In this document: positions 55,336 to 64,000 of the stretch, piece after piece | Layout: every line of letters starts with the position of its first letter | Position numbering within the stretch: position 1 is the first letter of the stretch | NCBI GenBank assembly: GCA_026315105.1 | Contig: CM048755.1 | Span: 763,487,301-763,551,300, forward strand | Length of the DNA stretch: 64,000 bases | Reading direction: 5' to 3' | Origin: Locusta migratoria | Lineage: Eukaryota; Arthropoda; Insecta; Orthoptera; Acrididae | Notes under the pieces: generated by a model | Seen by the model: the letters and a program-made list of their open reading frames with translations, nothing else | Database searches by the model: none | What the model was told of the DNA's origin: nothing | Translations under genes and position numbers: made by a program

Positions 55336-56515
55336 TTTGAATGATATCCTGAACAATGTGATGCTGTGTCGCGTGTCTGGACCGTGAGTTTTCAGAAGGT
55401 AGGTCTACTTTCGGAGTGTTGTAAGTATATTGTGATATTCGGGAAGTTCTGGATTTCGCCACTGTGCAGCCACCTTACCAACGTATGTGATGAGTTAGTT
55501 GATGATTCATGTTCTTCTTTTCAGGAGCTGCAGTATAGTTACTGCTTTGAACGAGAGTTTTATTAATTTTCTATTTTTTGCAGGCATTGATGACACTTTC
55601 GGCGTTTTAGAAAGTTTAGTGCTTCTGACACCCGTACAAGTGTGCTCAAGATGAATTACAGGCAGAGGAAACACCATAAAATTATGTTACAGCCAGAAGG
55701 CATGAGGAGTATTTAAATCGTAAAAAACTGGCCATTGTGTGTGATCAATTATTTTTACGTGGCGTCCTGACACAGAGATGCCGACACATTGGGTTTCAGA
55801 TGTCCATGATAGCAACGACGGGAAGACGATAGACAAGTTACGAGATGTGTGTTCCACACTGATACCAACTAACAGTCTCCACCGAGCGAATGATACAGCA
55901 CTCACAATGTGCAGCAACATAAAACTAATTTTTCCTTTCTAATTAAAGCAGTTGAAGCGAGTGACTAGGCAAAAACTAACCATAATTATGTAGTTAGTGT
56001 GCACGGCTTAACCACCTTGTTACAACACATGTATTATTATAATCCTTGAAGTTTAGTGGTCAGAAATTTTGTAACATTTTGTGTATGTCTGCATGTCACC
56101 AACCATAATCTAAAATCCATTTACACTGACAACACATACTAAAAACTCACAAAACCCCGACAGGGGACACTTTTGACCTCGAATGGTCGGAACTACACGA
56201 AACCATGCTTACAATAACAAGTAGTCATAGAAAATAGTGATGTGCGTCATTTCCATGCAAAACGCCGCACTTGACTGCTAGCGCACAGTGTAGCTCTACT
56301 AACCAATGCTCCAGTTGAGTGATTATTTTAGCTGCAGTACGTATTTGTCTCTTGGAGTGTTCACAAGCGAGTTACTGTCTTAACTGTGTACAGTGCAGTG
56401 ATATCGTGAAGTGAATTAATCCTACCCAAGTGGTACAAATATTATGGACCGGGTTGCGACGTGTTGATTACGGAAATAACATCGGGGACGAGTATATGGA
56501 GTTCGCAGATATATG
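55336..56515. other. No recognised gene
   Basis: AT-rich; nothing supportable. Confidence 0.4.
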
Positions 56516-56835
56516 TTGTTGTGGTCTTCAGTCCGGAGACTGGTTTGATGCAGGGCTTTTCATATCCTCATAGGAACGGCACCCTACATTCGAATCTGCT
56601 TACTGTATTCCTCTCTTGGTCTTCCTCTGCCATTTTCCTCACGTACTTCCCTCCAACGCTAAATTCACGATTCCTTGATGACTAAGAATCTATAACTTCT
56701 TTTAGTAAAATTATTCCAGAAATTTCTTTTCTCCCCAATCCTGTTCAGCAACTCCTCATTGGTTACACGATCCACCCGTCTAATCTTCAGCATCCATCTG
56801 TAGCAACACATTTCAGAAGCCTCTATCCTCTCCCT

Positions 56836-57035
56836 GGACGCGGCGGAGCGGCCGAGCGCATTGAGGCGCTATGCTACGATGCGCTAGGCCGTTCCCCGTC
56901 GGGGGTTCGAATTCCCCCTCGGGCATGGATGTTTGTGTCGTCTTTAGTATAAGGTAGTTCATAAGTAGTTCGCAAGTTTAGGGACCGATAACCCCGCAGT
57001 TAAGTCCCTTAAACTTAACAAACACTTAAACATTT
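56836..57035 (+). mobile_element. SINE, variant type A head, in RTE
   Basis: The head starts gcggcggagcggccgagcgc with a distinct middle (gaggcgctatgctacgatgcgc) and a consensus B box (ggttcgaattcc). It is followed by the gtcgtctttagta variant of the body. The RTE reading is continuous across the insertion, with tcctct at 56826-56831 and 57036-57041 as a short duplication. The exact 5' boundary is uncertain by about five bases. Confidence 0.85.
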
Positions 57036-57400
57036 TCCTCTTTCAGTCTGAACTATTTATCATCCATGTTTAACTACCGTAGAAGGCAAGACTCCGCAAA
57101 AATGCCTTCCGAAAAGACTTCCTTGCACTTAAATTAAATCTAATGTTTACAAATTTCTCTTTTTCAGAAACGCTTTTCTTCCCATTGCCATTCTGTGTGT
57201 TATATCCTCTGTACTGCGACCATCATATGTTATTTTACTGCCCAAATAATAAAACTCATCTACCACCTTTATTGTTTCGTTACCTAATGTAATTCCTTCA
57301 GCATCACTGATTTTCTTAGACTGCACTCCATTATCCTTGTTTTGATCTTCTTTATGTCCATCTTATACGCTCCTTTCAACTCATTGTCGATTGTGTTCAA

Positions 57401-57598
57401 ATGTTCAAATGTTTGTAATTTTATCGGACCAAACTACGTGGTCCTCAGTCCGTAGCTTACAAACTACTTAAACCTAGGTAAACTAACCTACGGACAAACA
57501 CACACACCCATGCCCCAGGGAGGACTCGAACCTCCACGGCGAGCAACCGCGCGCTCCGCAGCGAGACGCTTTAGACCGCTCGGCTACTCCACCGCGGC
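57401..57598 (-). mobile_element. SINE, head type B, in RTE
   Basis: A complete reverse-oriented copy with a perfect 13-bp target-site duplication (cgattgtgttcaa) at 57388-57400 and 57599-57611. It is inserted in the RTE copy. Confidence 0.93.
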
Positions 57599-57622
57599 CG
57601 ATTGTGTTCAATTGCTCTTTGA

Positions 57623-58004
57623 AAGACGAGCTTCTGTCGTCTTCCATATATTTATTATAAAACTGTAATTTACTTGATGTCGCTTAATTTGTTAAAACTA
57701 GAACCCCATCTTTTCAAGGCATGAGGAATACCATTTTTATTTCAGGTTTTAAAATATATGCTTCTGAAATGTTAGTTAATATTGTCGCGTTGAAATGGAA
57801 ACGGGCTTGACTTCGAAGGCAACTTATACTGAATGCTGGTTTTTTACAAACATAAAATACATGCAGAGTGCTCTGCTATTTATACACAGACAGAATGTAC
57901 CAGAAATTAGAACAGTTAACATAAGAAACAAGTGGAATTTACAAGTGAACATAAGAAAGGTGTAGAACATTCTGGAATTCATTGTTAATTACAAAGAATC
58001 TTTG
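57623..58004. other. No recognised gene
   Basis: AT-rich sequence between the RTE copy and the gypsy relic. Confidence 0.4.
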
Positions 58005-58404
58005 AATAGCAAAGACACGTCGTCCACTTAAGGTGTCGAAGCAAGTTGTCCGTCATGCGTTCGAATGTAGTCGGAGCATTACATAATCCAAATGGCATTA
58101 CTTTGAATTCATAGAGGCCGTCAGATGTAATAAAAACCATCTTCTCCCTGTCAGCTTCGTCAACCTCGATTTGCCAGTAACCTGTTTGCATGTCCATAGT
58201 TGAGAAGTATGTAGCTCCTTTCAAGCTGTCTAAGGTGTCGTCAATGCGTGGCAGTGGGTAGACATCTTTCTTGGTGATTTTGTTCAGCCGCCGATAGTCG
58301 ATACAGAATCGCCACGTGCCATCATTTTTCTTTACAAGGACCACCGGAGACGACCAAGGACTCTCCGAAGGTTGAATAATGTCATCTTGCAACATCTTCT
58401 CCAC
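58005..58404 (-). pseudogene. Gypsy reverse transcriptase, truncated before YxDD
   Basis: The open frame 58404-57985 contains SPWSSPVVLVKKNDGTWRFC, IDYRRLNKITKKDVYPLP, STMDMQTGYWQIEV (motif A with its Asp) and FKVMPFGLCNAPTTFERMTD (motif B). It reaches the CLCY that normally precedes the catalytic Asp pair, then runs into unrelated sequence. The frame shows no stop, so the break is a rearrangement rather than slow decay. Confidence 0.85.
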
Positions 58405-58908
58405 TTCCTTTCCGAATTATCCGTCTTTCAGCTGGCGATACTATACGAACGCTGGCTAATTGGTGGATGATCCCCAGTATTGATACGATGCCTTATCGTG
58501 GGCCGTTTCGTCTGACTTTTCCCCTGCTGAGGTGTAAATGCAGCCAAAAATTGACGTAGTATAGCTAACACCCGCTGGCGTTGTTCCTTGGCAGTTCCAC
58601 GTTTGTTCCCTCCAGCGTGTTGTATGTACTAACGGTAGAGCATGGGTCTTCGTTGATGACGTTGAGCTCACCGTCCTGGATTGCTTCAACTGTTCCGATA
58701 CACATTCCTTTGGGGGTAAGTTGCGAATGCTCGTGACAATTAGTGATCCATGTCTCTCCTCGACCTCCGGCAATGCTTATCATAGCTGCTGGTATGTAAA
58801 TTTCTTTCGTGAGTCTGATAAACTTTTTACTATCAACAAGCACTTCACAGTTTAATCGCTCAACTGAGTTTTTGACTGCAACTCTTCTCATCGGCAACGG
58901 CTGGATCG

Positions 58909-59320
58909 TCACATTGTCAACGGCAAATAACTTCTAAGAAAATTCTGTATTACGTGTACCCGTGGAACAAATTCTTCAATTTGCAGCTCAGATCTTCCAC
59001 AGTCAATGATAGCTTGGGTTGCCTGAAGGAAGTCCCATCCGAGGATGACGTGACTACATTCTCTTAACACGACACATTCAAACGGGTGGGTCCTGTTGTT
59101 GATGGTTATTCTTGCGACACAAGTTCCTGCTGGCTGGACGAACTTTCCATTCGCGACCTTCAGCATAGTTGACCCCGTATCACAGAACATTGTCTTCTTT
59201 AGCGTGCGGCGTTAATTATCAGACAATACAGAGAAAGGACGTTCCTGAATCAACAAGTGCCTGGACAGGTTGGCCGTCGACTATGACGTCGATGAGATTT
59301 CCCGACATCTTAGCGACTGT
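58909..59320 (-). pseudogene. Gypsy aspartic protease, broken
   Basis: QALVDSGTSF (about 59250-59280) holds the D-S-G active-site motif (usually D-T-G). A stop and frame change follow near 59210. The frame 59190-58909 continues with ANGKFVQPAGTC and FECVVLRECSHVILGWDFLQ, the second half of the fold with its ILGWDFL motif. Upstream, about 59320-59500, is an RS-rich linker. Confidence 0.75.
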
Positions 59321-59499
59321 CGTCCATGGAGGATTTTCATCTGCGGCGGACTCACTTAGTTTTTCTGGGCGCGGCGGCTAGGGGAGCGGCTGGTACCTCT
59401 GTACGGCGACGGTGAACGGCTGCGGCGCGTCGGGGAGCGACCTCGTCTAGGGTACGGCGATGGGCTTCTTCCCATAGGTCGAATGAACTCATCAGAAGG

Positions 59500-60551
59500 T
59501 TATTGCCTGGGATAGAACTGCTCTATTGGCTGACGTCTTGCGGCAAAATAATCGTCGTATACTAGCCTTCTCTCTCTGCAGTAGCGGACGACATGTCCAG
59601 GGCGTCCACAGTGGAGACACAGTGGTGTGTTGTCTTCTGTCCTCCAGACGCCTGTTCTTCTGCGGGCGTCATAGAGTTGCCGTTGAAGTTGGTTGTGGCC
59701 GCGTCGGCCGGTTCATGGGCTGCCGTTTGTCGGCTGCAGCGTAAGTCATAGCAGGGCGACGCCATTCATCACGTCGCGTGCGATTGGTGGGGCAGACAGG
59801 AGCTAATGTTTGAAATACCTCGTCCTCAGCGGCGTCGGCTCCCCCGACACATACACGGCTTACATCCCTGGCCATGATCTGATGCTCGCTCTGTCTAATA
59901 GTCCCGGCTGCCATAAACTGTTGTAATTCTTCTCTCAATTTGTAGTATGAGCAAAGCCAAATCATGCTGGTCTTCCACAACGGCCGTAGGGACTACATTG
60001 GGGTGTCTGTTATACTTCTTTCGTCCAACCGTCCTTTGTTACATCTCTTCATTACGCTAGCACCACTTAATGAACTCTTCCGTCGTAGCGACTTCTTTGA
60101 TCAGAAGAGCTTGGTACATTCCATCTGCAATACCTTCAGCAGGTGCGTTATTTTGTCGGCTTCAGACATATTCGGGTGGACTATGTTACACAGGGCCAAA
60201 ACATTCTGTATGTACGACTCTGCTCACCATGTCGTTGAGCCCGGTTCTTCAGTTGTTCTTCCGCCGAGCGGAATTGTTGCTGGCGGTCTCCAAATGTCAT
60301 CTTAAGGTCCCCCTGGAACGTTCCCCAGTCATTCAGTTTGTCTTCGTTGTTCTCGAACCGTTGCTGGGCTATTCCGACCAGATAGAAATAAAACGTTAGC
60401 CAAGCACAATGTATGATCCCACCTGTTGTACTTGGCGACTTGCGACTCCGTCGAACCCTTTTAGCCATTTGTTGGGGTCTTGTCCAGCATCTCCAGAGAA
60501 CACCGACGGGTGTCTGATGTGCAGCTGGCTTATTGCTGGTTTCGTCTCCAT
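59500..60551 (-). pseudogene. Gypsy gag with CCHC zinc knuckle, broken
   Basis: It starts METKPAISQLHIRHPSVF and DPNKWLKGFD (60551 to about 60450). IAQQRFENNEDKLNDWGTF (about 60330-60380) is the capsid core. After frame changes it continues with LQMECTKLLIKEV (about 60100-60140), EELQQFMAAGTIRQSEHQ (about 59880-59930) and CLHCGRPGHVVRYC (about 59580-59625), a perfect CX2CX4HX4C knuckle. Gag forms the particle and the knuckle binds RNA. At least three frame changes. Confidence 0.75.
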
Positions 60552-60576
60552 CGTTCCAGCGTTTCCAGAGAACACA

Positions 60577-60670
60577 CGTCCTAGTTCGTAAGTAGTTCAT
60601 AAGTAGTTTGTAAGGTTAGGGACTGATGACCCCGTAGTTAAGTCCCATGGACTTTACAAACATTTATTAA
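60577..60670 (+). mobile_element. SINE type A, 5'-truncated
   Basis: Only the body (from gtcctagttcgtaag) and tail (tttacaaacattt) are present. It starts a few bases upstream of the gypsy gag. The tail is followed by a purine-rich a/g stretch. Confidence 0.8.
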
Positions 60671-63600
60671 AAGAAAAAAAACAAAGAAAAGAAAAAAAAA
60701 CACTCTTTTTGTTAGTGTAACTCATCCATTGTGAACTTGAAAAAAAATTAAATAAAGAAATATAACTAACTTAACAACAAAATAAATTTGCCAACTCTTG
60801 ATCCTAAAAGAAAACGTAGTTCATCAAAAGTAAATGTAGCAATTTCTACTGACATCTAATTTCCAAATATTTTGCCTTTCAATCTTAACGTATTTTCCTG
60901 TCCCTGATACGTGATCGGGGATTTTGTTGACTAATTGAGTTGTTCGTCATGTGTTTATGTTTCAGTAGCTGCATTGCCGTTTCAGGGTTCTGCTGAGGCC
61001 TTGACGGCTACCGTAGCGGCCACGGGGCACACGAAGTCCCCACCGTACTTCCCCCTCAGCAGCTGTCCCCTACTTTAGCATGCATTCTTTATTTTACCTT
61101 ATCCCACTCCCTGTCTCTCGAACAATGCTTTTAATCTATTTCCAAAGTATTTATGATGGCTTTTCCTCCTATTTTCTTCGTAATAATCTGTATGTACAGT
61201 CGGTGACAGAATTCGCGAGACCCCTCGCCTAATCGCTATACACAATCGCAAAGCTCTGCTGCTTGGTGGGAAGTATATACAGCTAGGAAACACGATCGTA
61301 CACACTGTCGATTACCCAGCTGACACAAGATCTGAGAGGAGAAATGTTATCTTCCAGTATCGCAGCCAGTTGTAACAACACGCGTGCTTTGTATGCGACG
61401 TGAAGGCGACTTCGAAAACTGATTTTAGGAACTGCTTTACGTATTAGCCATAGCGTTTTAAGCTTTCCGCGACCGACAAATTCCTTTCCACATTTATTTT
61501 CTTATAGTTTCAATGAACAAAGATAGCAATTAGAATTGAGATGCTGCAGTCCGTGAATATTTTCGGACGTTACTGACACATTCAAATGGAAAAATTGCAT
61601 GCATATCATAGAATTAATTCAATTACATGAATGGACTTTGTTATGAAGCTAAGTGTTACATCATGGTGCATCATGTTCCGAGTATTGCTGACGGTTTCCG
61701 CCCCCCGCCTGGGTTGCGCTATAAAGACGACAACCGTTTGGCGCCGCAGATCACTGATGGTATTTCCGAGAGTGAAGGTATCGTGTCATTTCCACTGGTT
61801 CTCTTTCGGTTGATGTTGCAACTAAGATATCAGCACAAATATACCGTTTATTTCAATAACGACGCAAAAGCTACATTTTTCGTGCAAGCAACATTAGGAA
61901 TATTAAATCGCTGTGACAATCAAATCCGTAGTCGTTTAATATAATCCTGTTTCAATCCAGACAGTAGTACGACAACAAGAATTCCGAATACTGGCGAGCT
62001 CGGTGTTCACCACTTGGCTTCCCCAGAGGTTAAAGAGATCTTTTGGTGTGACTTGTTCACTTGCGAGTATCGAAGACGATATGTTTCGCATACTAACCAA
62101 AATTTTAAACCCACCAAACCACCCGCACCTAGTAATACATCATGTAGGAATTAGGCGTCTGAACAATCACCTTAGAATTAAGTCGGTCATCTATTCAAAG
62201 AAGCAGACATTAATTTTATAATGCAAACAGCAAAAACAAGTAGATTGAATAATTTGTAAAACCTCAAACCTAAGAGTCGACTTTTGGTGATTCTCCATCG
62301 TAGCAATTAGAGGAGTGAAAGATTCTAAAGCTATTCCTTGGTTTTAGTAGTCGCAGGCGTTTATTCTGTAGTAGGACAGCATTAGAACACCGGTGGGTTT
62401 CAGTTACTGTGCAGAATACAAAACCACGATTTTTCGTCAAAAGCGTGCGTAGTTTCCTGCCACTTATGAATAGGTAGTAGACCTATGTTCCTGCAGAGAT
62501 TCGATAAACGGCTATGCTGTAGTGTGCGTGGGTGGCGCCGGTATAAATGCGCAGATGCGTAACATGAGGTCCTAGGATCGATCTGACATCCGCAGCACTT
62601 TTATTTTTAATTATTCACTCATTTTCACGAGTTTCAAGCCGTATTTTTCACATACGTAACTTTTCTGCTCAGTAACAACTTTGGTAACGAATATAGTATC
62701 AAAAAGTTTTAACTCTTCATTCAGCCAGTTGATATGATAACAAAGAGAAGTTTTGAATGAATGAACGAAATAGACAGTCTATTTGCGTCAGATGTTCTGA
62801 TCAGATTGACACTGCCACCAGAAAAATGCAACAGATCGTGTGAGTCATAGCGTAAGTTTTTCCATAGACAGATAATAAACGTTGGTTTCAGGGCACATAT
62901 CGTATGGATTTATAAATATCAAACAGTATAGTAGTCACAATTTATTAGCTGAAATAAGTGCATACTGGAAAACGTTGCCTTTATGTGGGTTCAAAACTTG
63001 ACAAGCACATACCAAGAGTGTTATAGCTACAACGACACTCTACGAATGCGATTGTCTTGACAAAGGCTAATAATATCCCCTTATACGTTTGCGTGCTGAA
63101 AGTCTCAACACTAGGGATCGCTGGATGGGTCTCACCTACTTGGCGCAATCTGTGCGAGAAGAAACACGAATATGAACCTTTTAAATTCCTACAATATCTC
63201 CCTTGTGTAGGCCATAGGAAAAGAGAAAACTCACGCCAAATGATCCAACTATAGATAGGTGCAATATCAGCTAATATTGAGGCTCACCATTCCTGATGAC
63301 GGTGTTTTCGGTGTTGCGAAGTAGCAAACGATTAGCGTTTGAATGAAACAGCACGGGTTTGAATCCCGTCCGTTCCAAAATACTTTTCTTATATTAACCC
63401 TTGTAGTTTTAATTATCAATTATAAAAATTTCAATGCATAGTATATATATTTGGGTTCGTTATAACTAATTAATATACCTTATTTCATCATTTAATTTTC
63501 ATAATTCGATGAAGTATTAAATGAAAATAATATTTCAAAAATTGTAGCACGTATTTATATGCCGAAGTTGTATTACGTTCCTTAGGGTGTTCATCGTCAA

Positions 63601-63915
63601 AGAAAATCTCCACACTATGCAGACTTTACCAAAGTATTTTAAGCGAGAAATTTTATCCGAAATATGCTTCGGTGCAAAGCATACTTTATTCAAGTTTTAA
63701 GTAAATAACTTTTCACTGTTGATTTTTGTGCATACCAAGTGTATGGATGGGAATTGTGGCACTGAACTGATGTTGTAGGATTGAATGTGTTTTAATTGAG
63801 ACACCTCTTGACATCAACGTTCGTGGCACACTGAAACGGTTTAATTAAATTTAAATTTCATAAATAAAAGGTTTACATTGCGAGGGGTAATATGGAATGA
63901 ACAAAAATGTAAGGA
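60671..63915. other. No recognised gene
   Basis: About 3.2 kb. A B-box-like ggtttgaatccc at about 63357-63368 is the only repeat-like hint. The frame at 61627-61944 (105 codons) has no recognisable motif. I see no splice-supported or family-supported gene. Confidence 0.4.
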
Positions 63916-63985
63916 GTACCGGGGAATCGAACCTTGCCTTCCAACTTTCAGCACGAAGCACTTGTCCACTACGCTAGGCACACTG
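63916..63985 (-). repeat. tRNA-like SINE head
   Basis: On the minus strand an A-box-like tagcgtagtggac and a consensus B box ggttcgattcc lie about 35 nt apart, like a tRNA. The acceptor arms do not pair as a tRNA should, so a SINE head is more likely. The body may extend leftward, but its end was not identified. Confidence 0.45.
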
Positions 63986-64000
63986 CTCAAAGACGAGAAG

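Larger units (their letters stand above)
56516..57622 (-). mobile_element. RTE-type LINE, 5'-truncated, carrying two SINEs
   Basis: The left end has the minus-strand 3' end (gttgttgtggtcttcagtcc). The C-terminal coding region of the RTE family runs to about 57622 on the right, interrupted at 56836-57035 and 57401-57598. It shares segments with the copies at 20.5 and 28.9 kb. It is more diverged and has several stops, so it is older. No target-site duplication was found. Confidence 0.82.
58005..60570 (-). mobile_element. Ty3/gypsy element, gag-protease-partial RT
   Basis: On the minus strand, gag (from ATG at 60551), zinc knuckle, protease and the first half of the reverse transcriptase follow in the normal order. 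The element is cut at about 58008, immediately before the catalytic YxDD motif; RNase H, integrase and both LTRs are missing. It is a different lineage from the copy at 39.6 kb (different gag and protease motifs). Confidence 0.82.

Noticed and set aside
61627..61944. Possible host exon of 105 codons
   Set aside because: No family motif, no convincing splice context and no codon pattern different from its surroundings.

Overview
The window looks like a transposon-dominated stretch of a large insect genome, most likely an orthopteran of the locust/grasshopper type. That assignment is an inference from the density and style of the tRNA-derived SINEs and the non-LTR elements; nothing in the window names the species. 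No host protein-coding gene, tRNA gene or rRNA gene was recognised. Almost every readable coding stretch belongs to a mobile element, and most are broken by stops, frameshifts or deletions.

Layout. 0-5 kb: SINEs of three head types, long poly-T/poly-A tracts and a small hairpin. 5.3-5.8 kb: hAT-like relic. 7.6-8.6 kb: non-autonomous Helitron-like element split by a SINE. 8.7-9.7 kb: 942-bp Tc1/mariner-type element with 122-bp inverted ends and only the N-terminal part of a transposase. 10.9-11.5 kb: Tc1-like relic. 12.5-15.8 kb: long but damaged RTE-type LINE. 16.2-16.7 kb: GIY-YIG end of a Penelope-like element (PLE). 19.1-19.7 kb: PIF/Harbinger relic. 20.5-21.7 and 28.9-29.6 kb: 5'-truncated RTE copies with target-site duplications. 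23.2-25.5 kb: P-element/THAP9-like transposase relic. 29.9-31.5 kb: almost intact mariner-like element with 163-bp inverted ends. 33.8-34.7 kb: another mariner-type relic. 35.4-36.5 kb: Jockey-type LINE.

36.9-60.7 kb is a dense nest. It holds an L1/Tx1-like LINE interrupted by two SINEs, a Ty3/gypsy relic with its 3' LTR, and two GC-rich Jockey-like LINEs lying head to head. These are followed by a PLE with an inverted 5' part, a tandem 46-residue repeat after its GIY-YIG domain and a hammerhead-ribozyme-like core. Then come a LINE ORF1 relic, a second Jockey copy, a gypsy RNase H/integrase relic, an RTE copy carrying two SINEs, and a gypsy gag-protease-RT piece. 60.7-64 kb holds nothing I recognise except a tRNA-like head near the end.

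The elements do not form a pathway; what links them is order of insertion. SINEs sit inside RTE, Helitron, L1-like and gypsy copies with clean target-site duplications, so they form a recent layer. The autonomous LINEs and DNA transposons they interrupt are mostly dead. The points most worth following are the PLE (C-terminal repeat, 5' inversion and ribozyme core), the near-intact mariner with unusually wide spacing between its second and third catalytic Asp, the P-element relic, and SINE families that share one 3' body but carry different tRNA-like heads.
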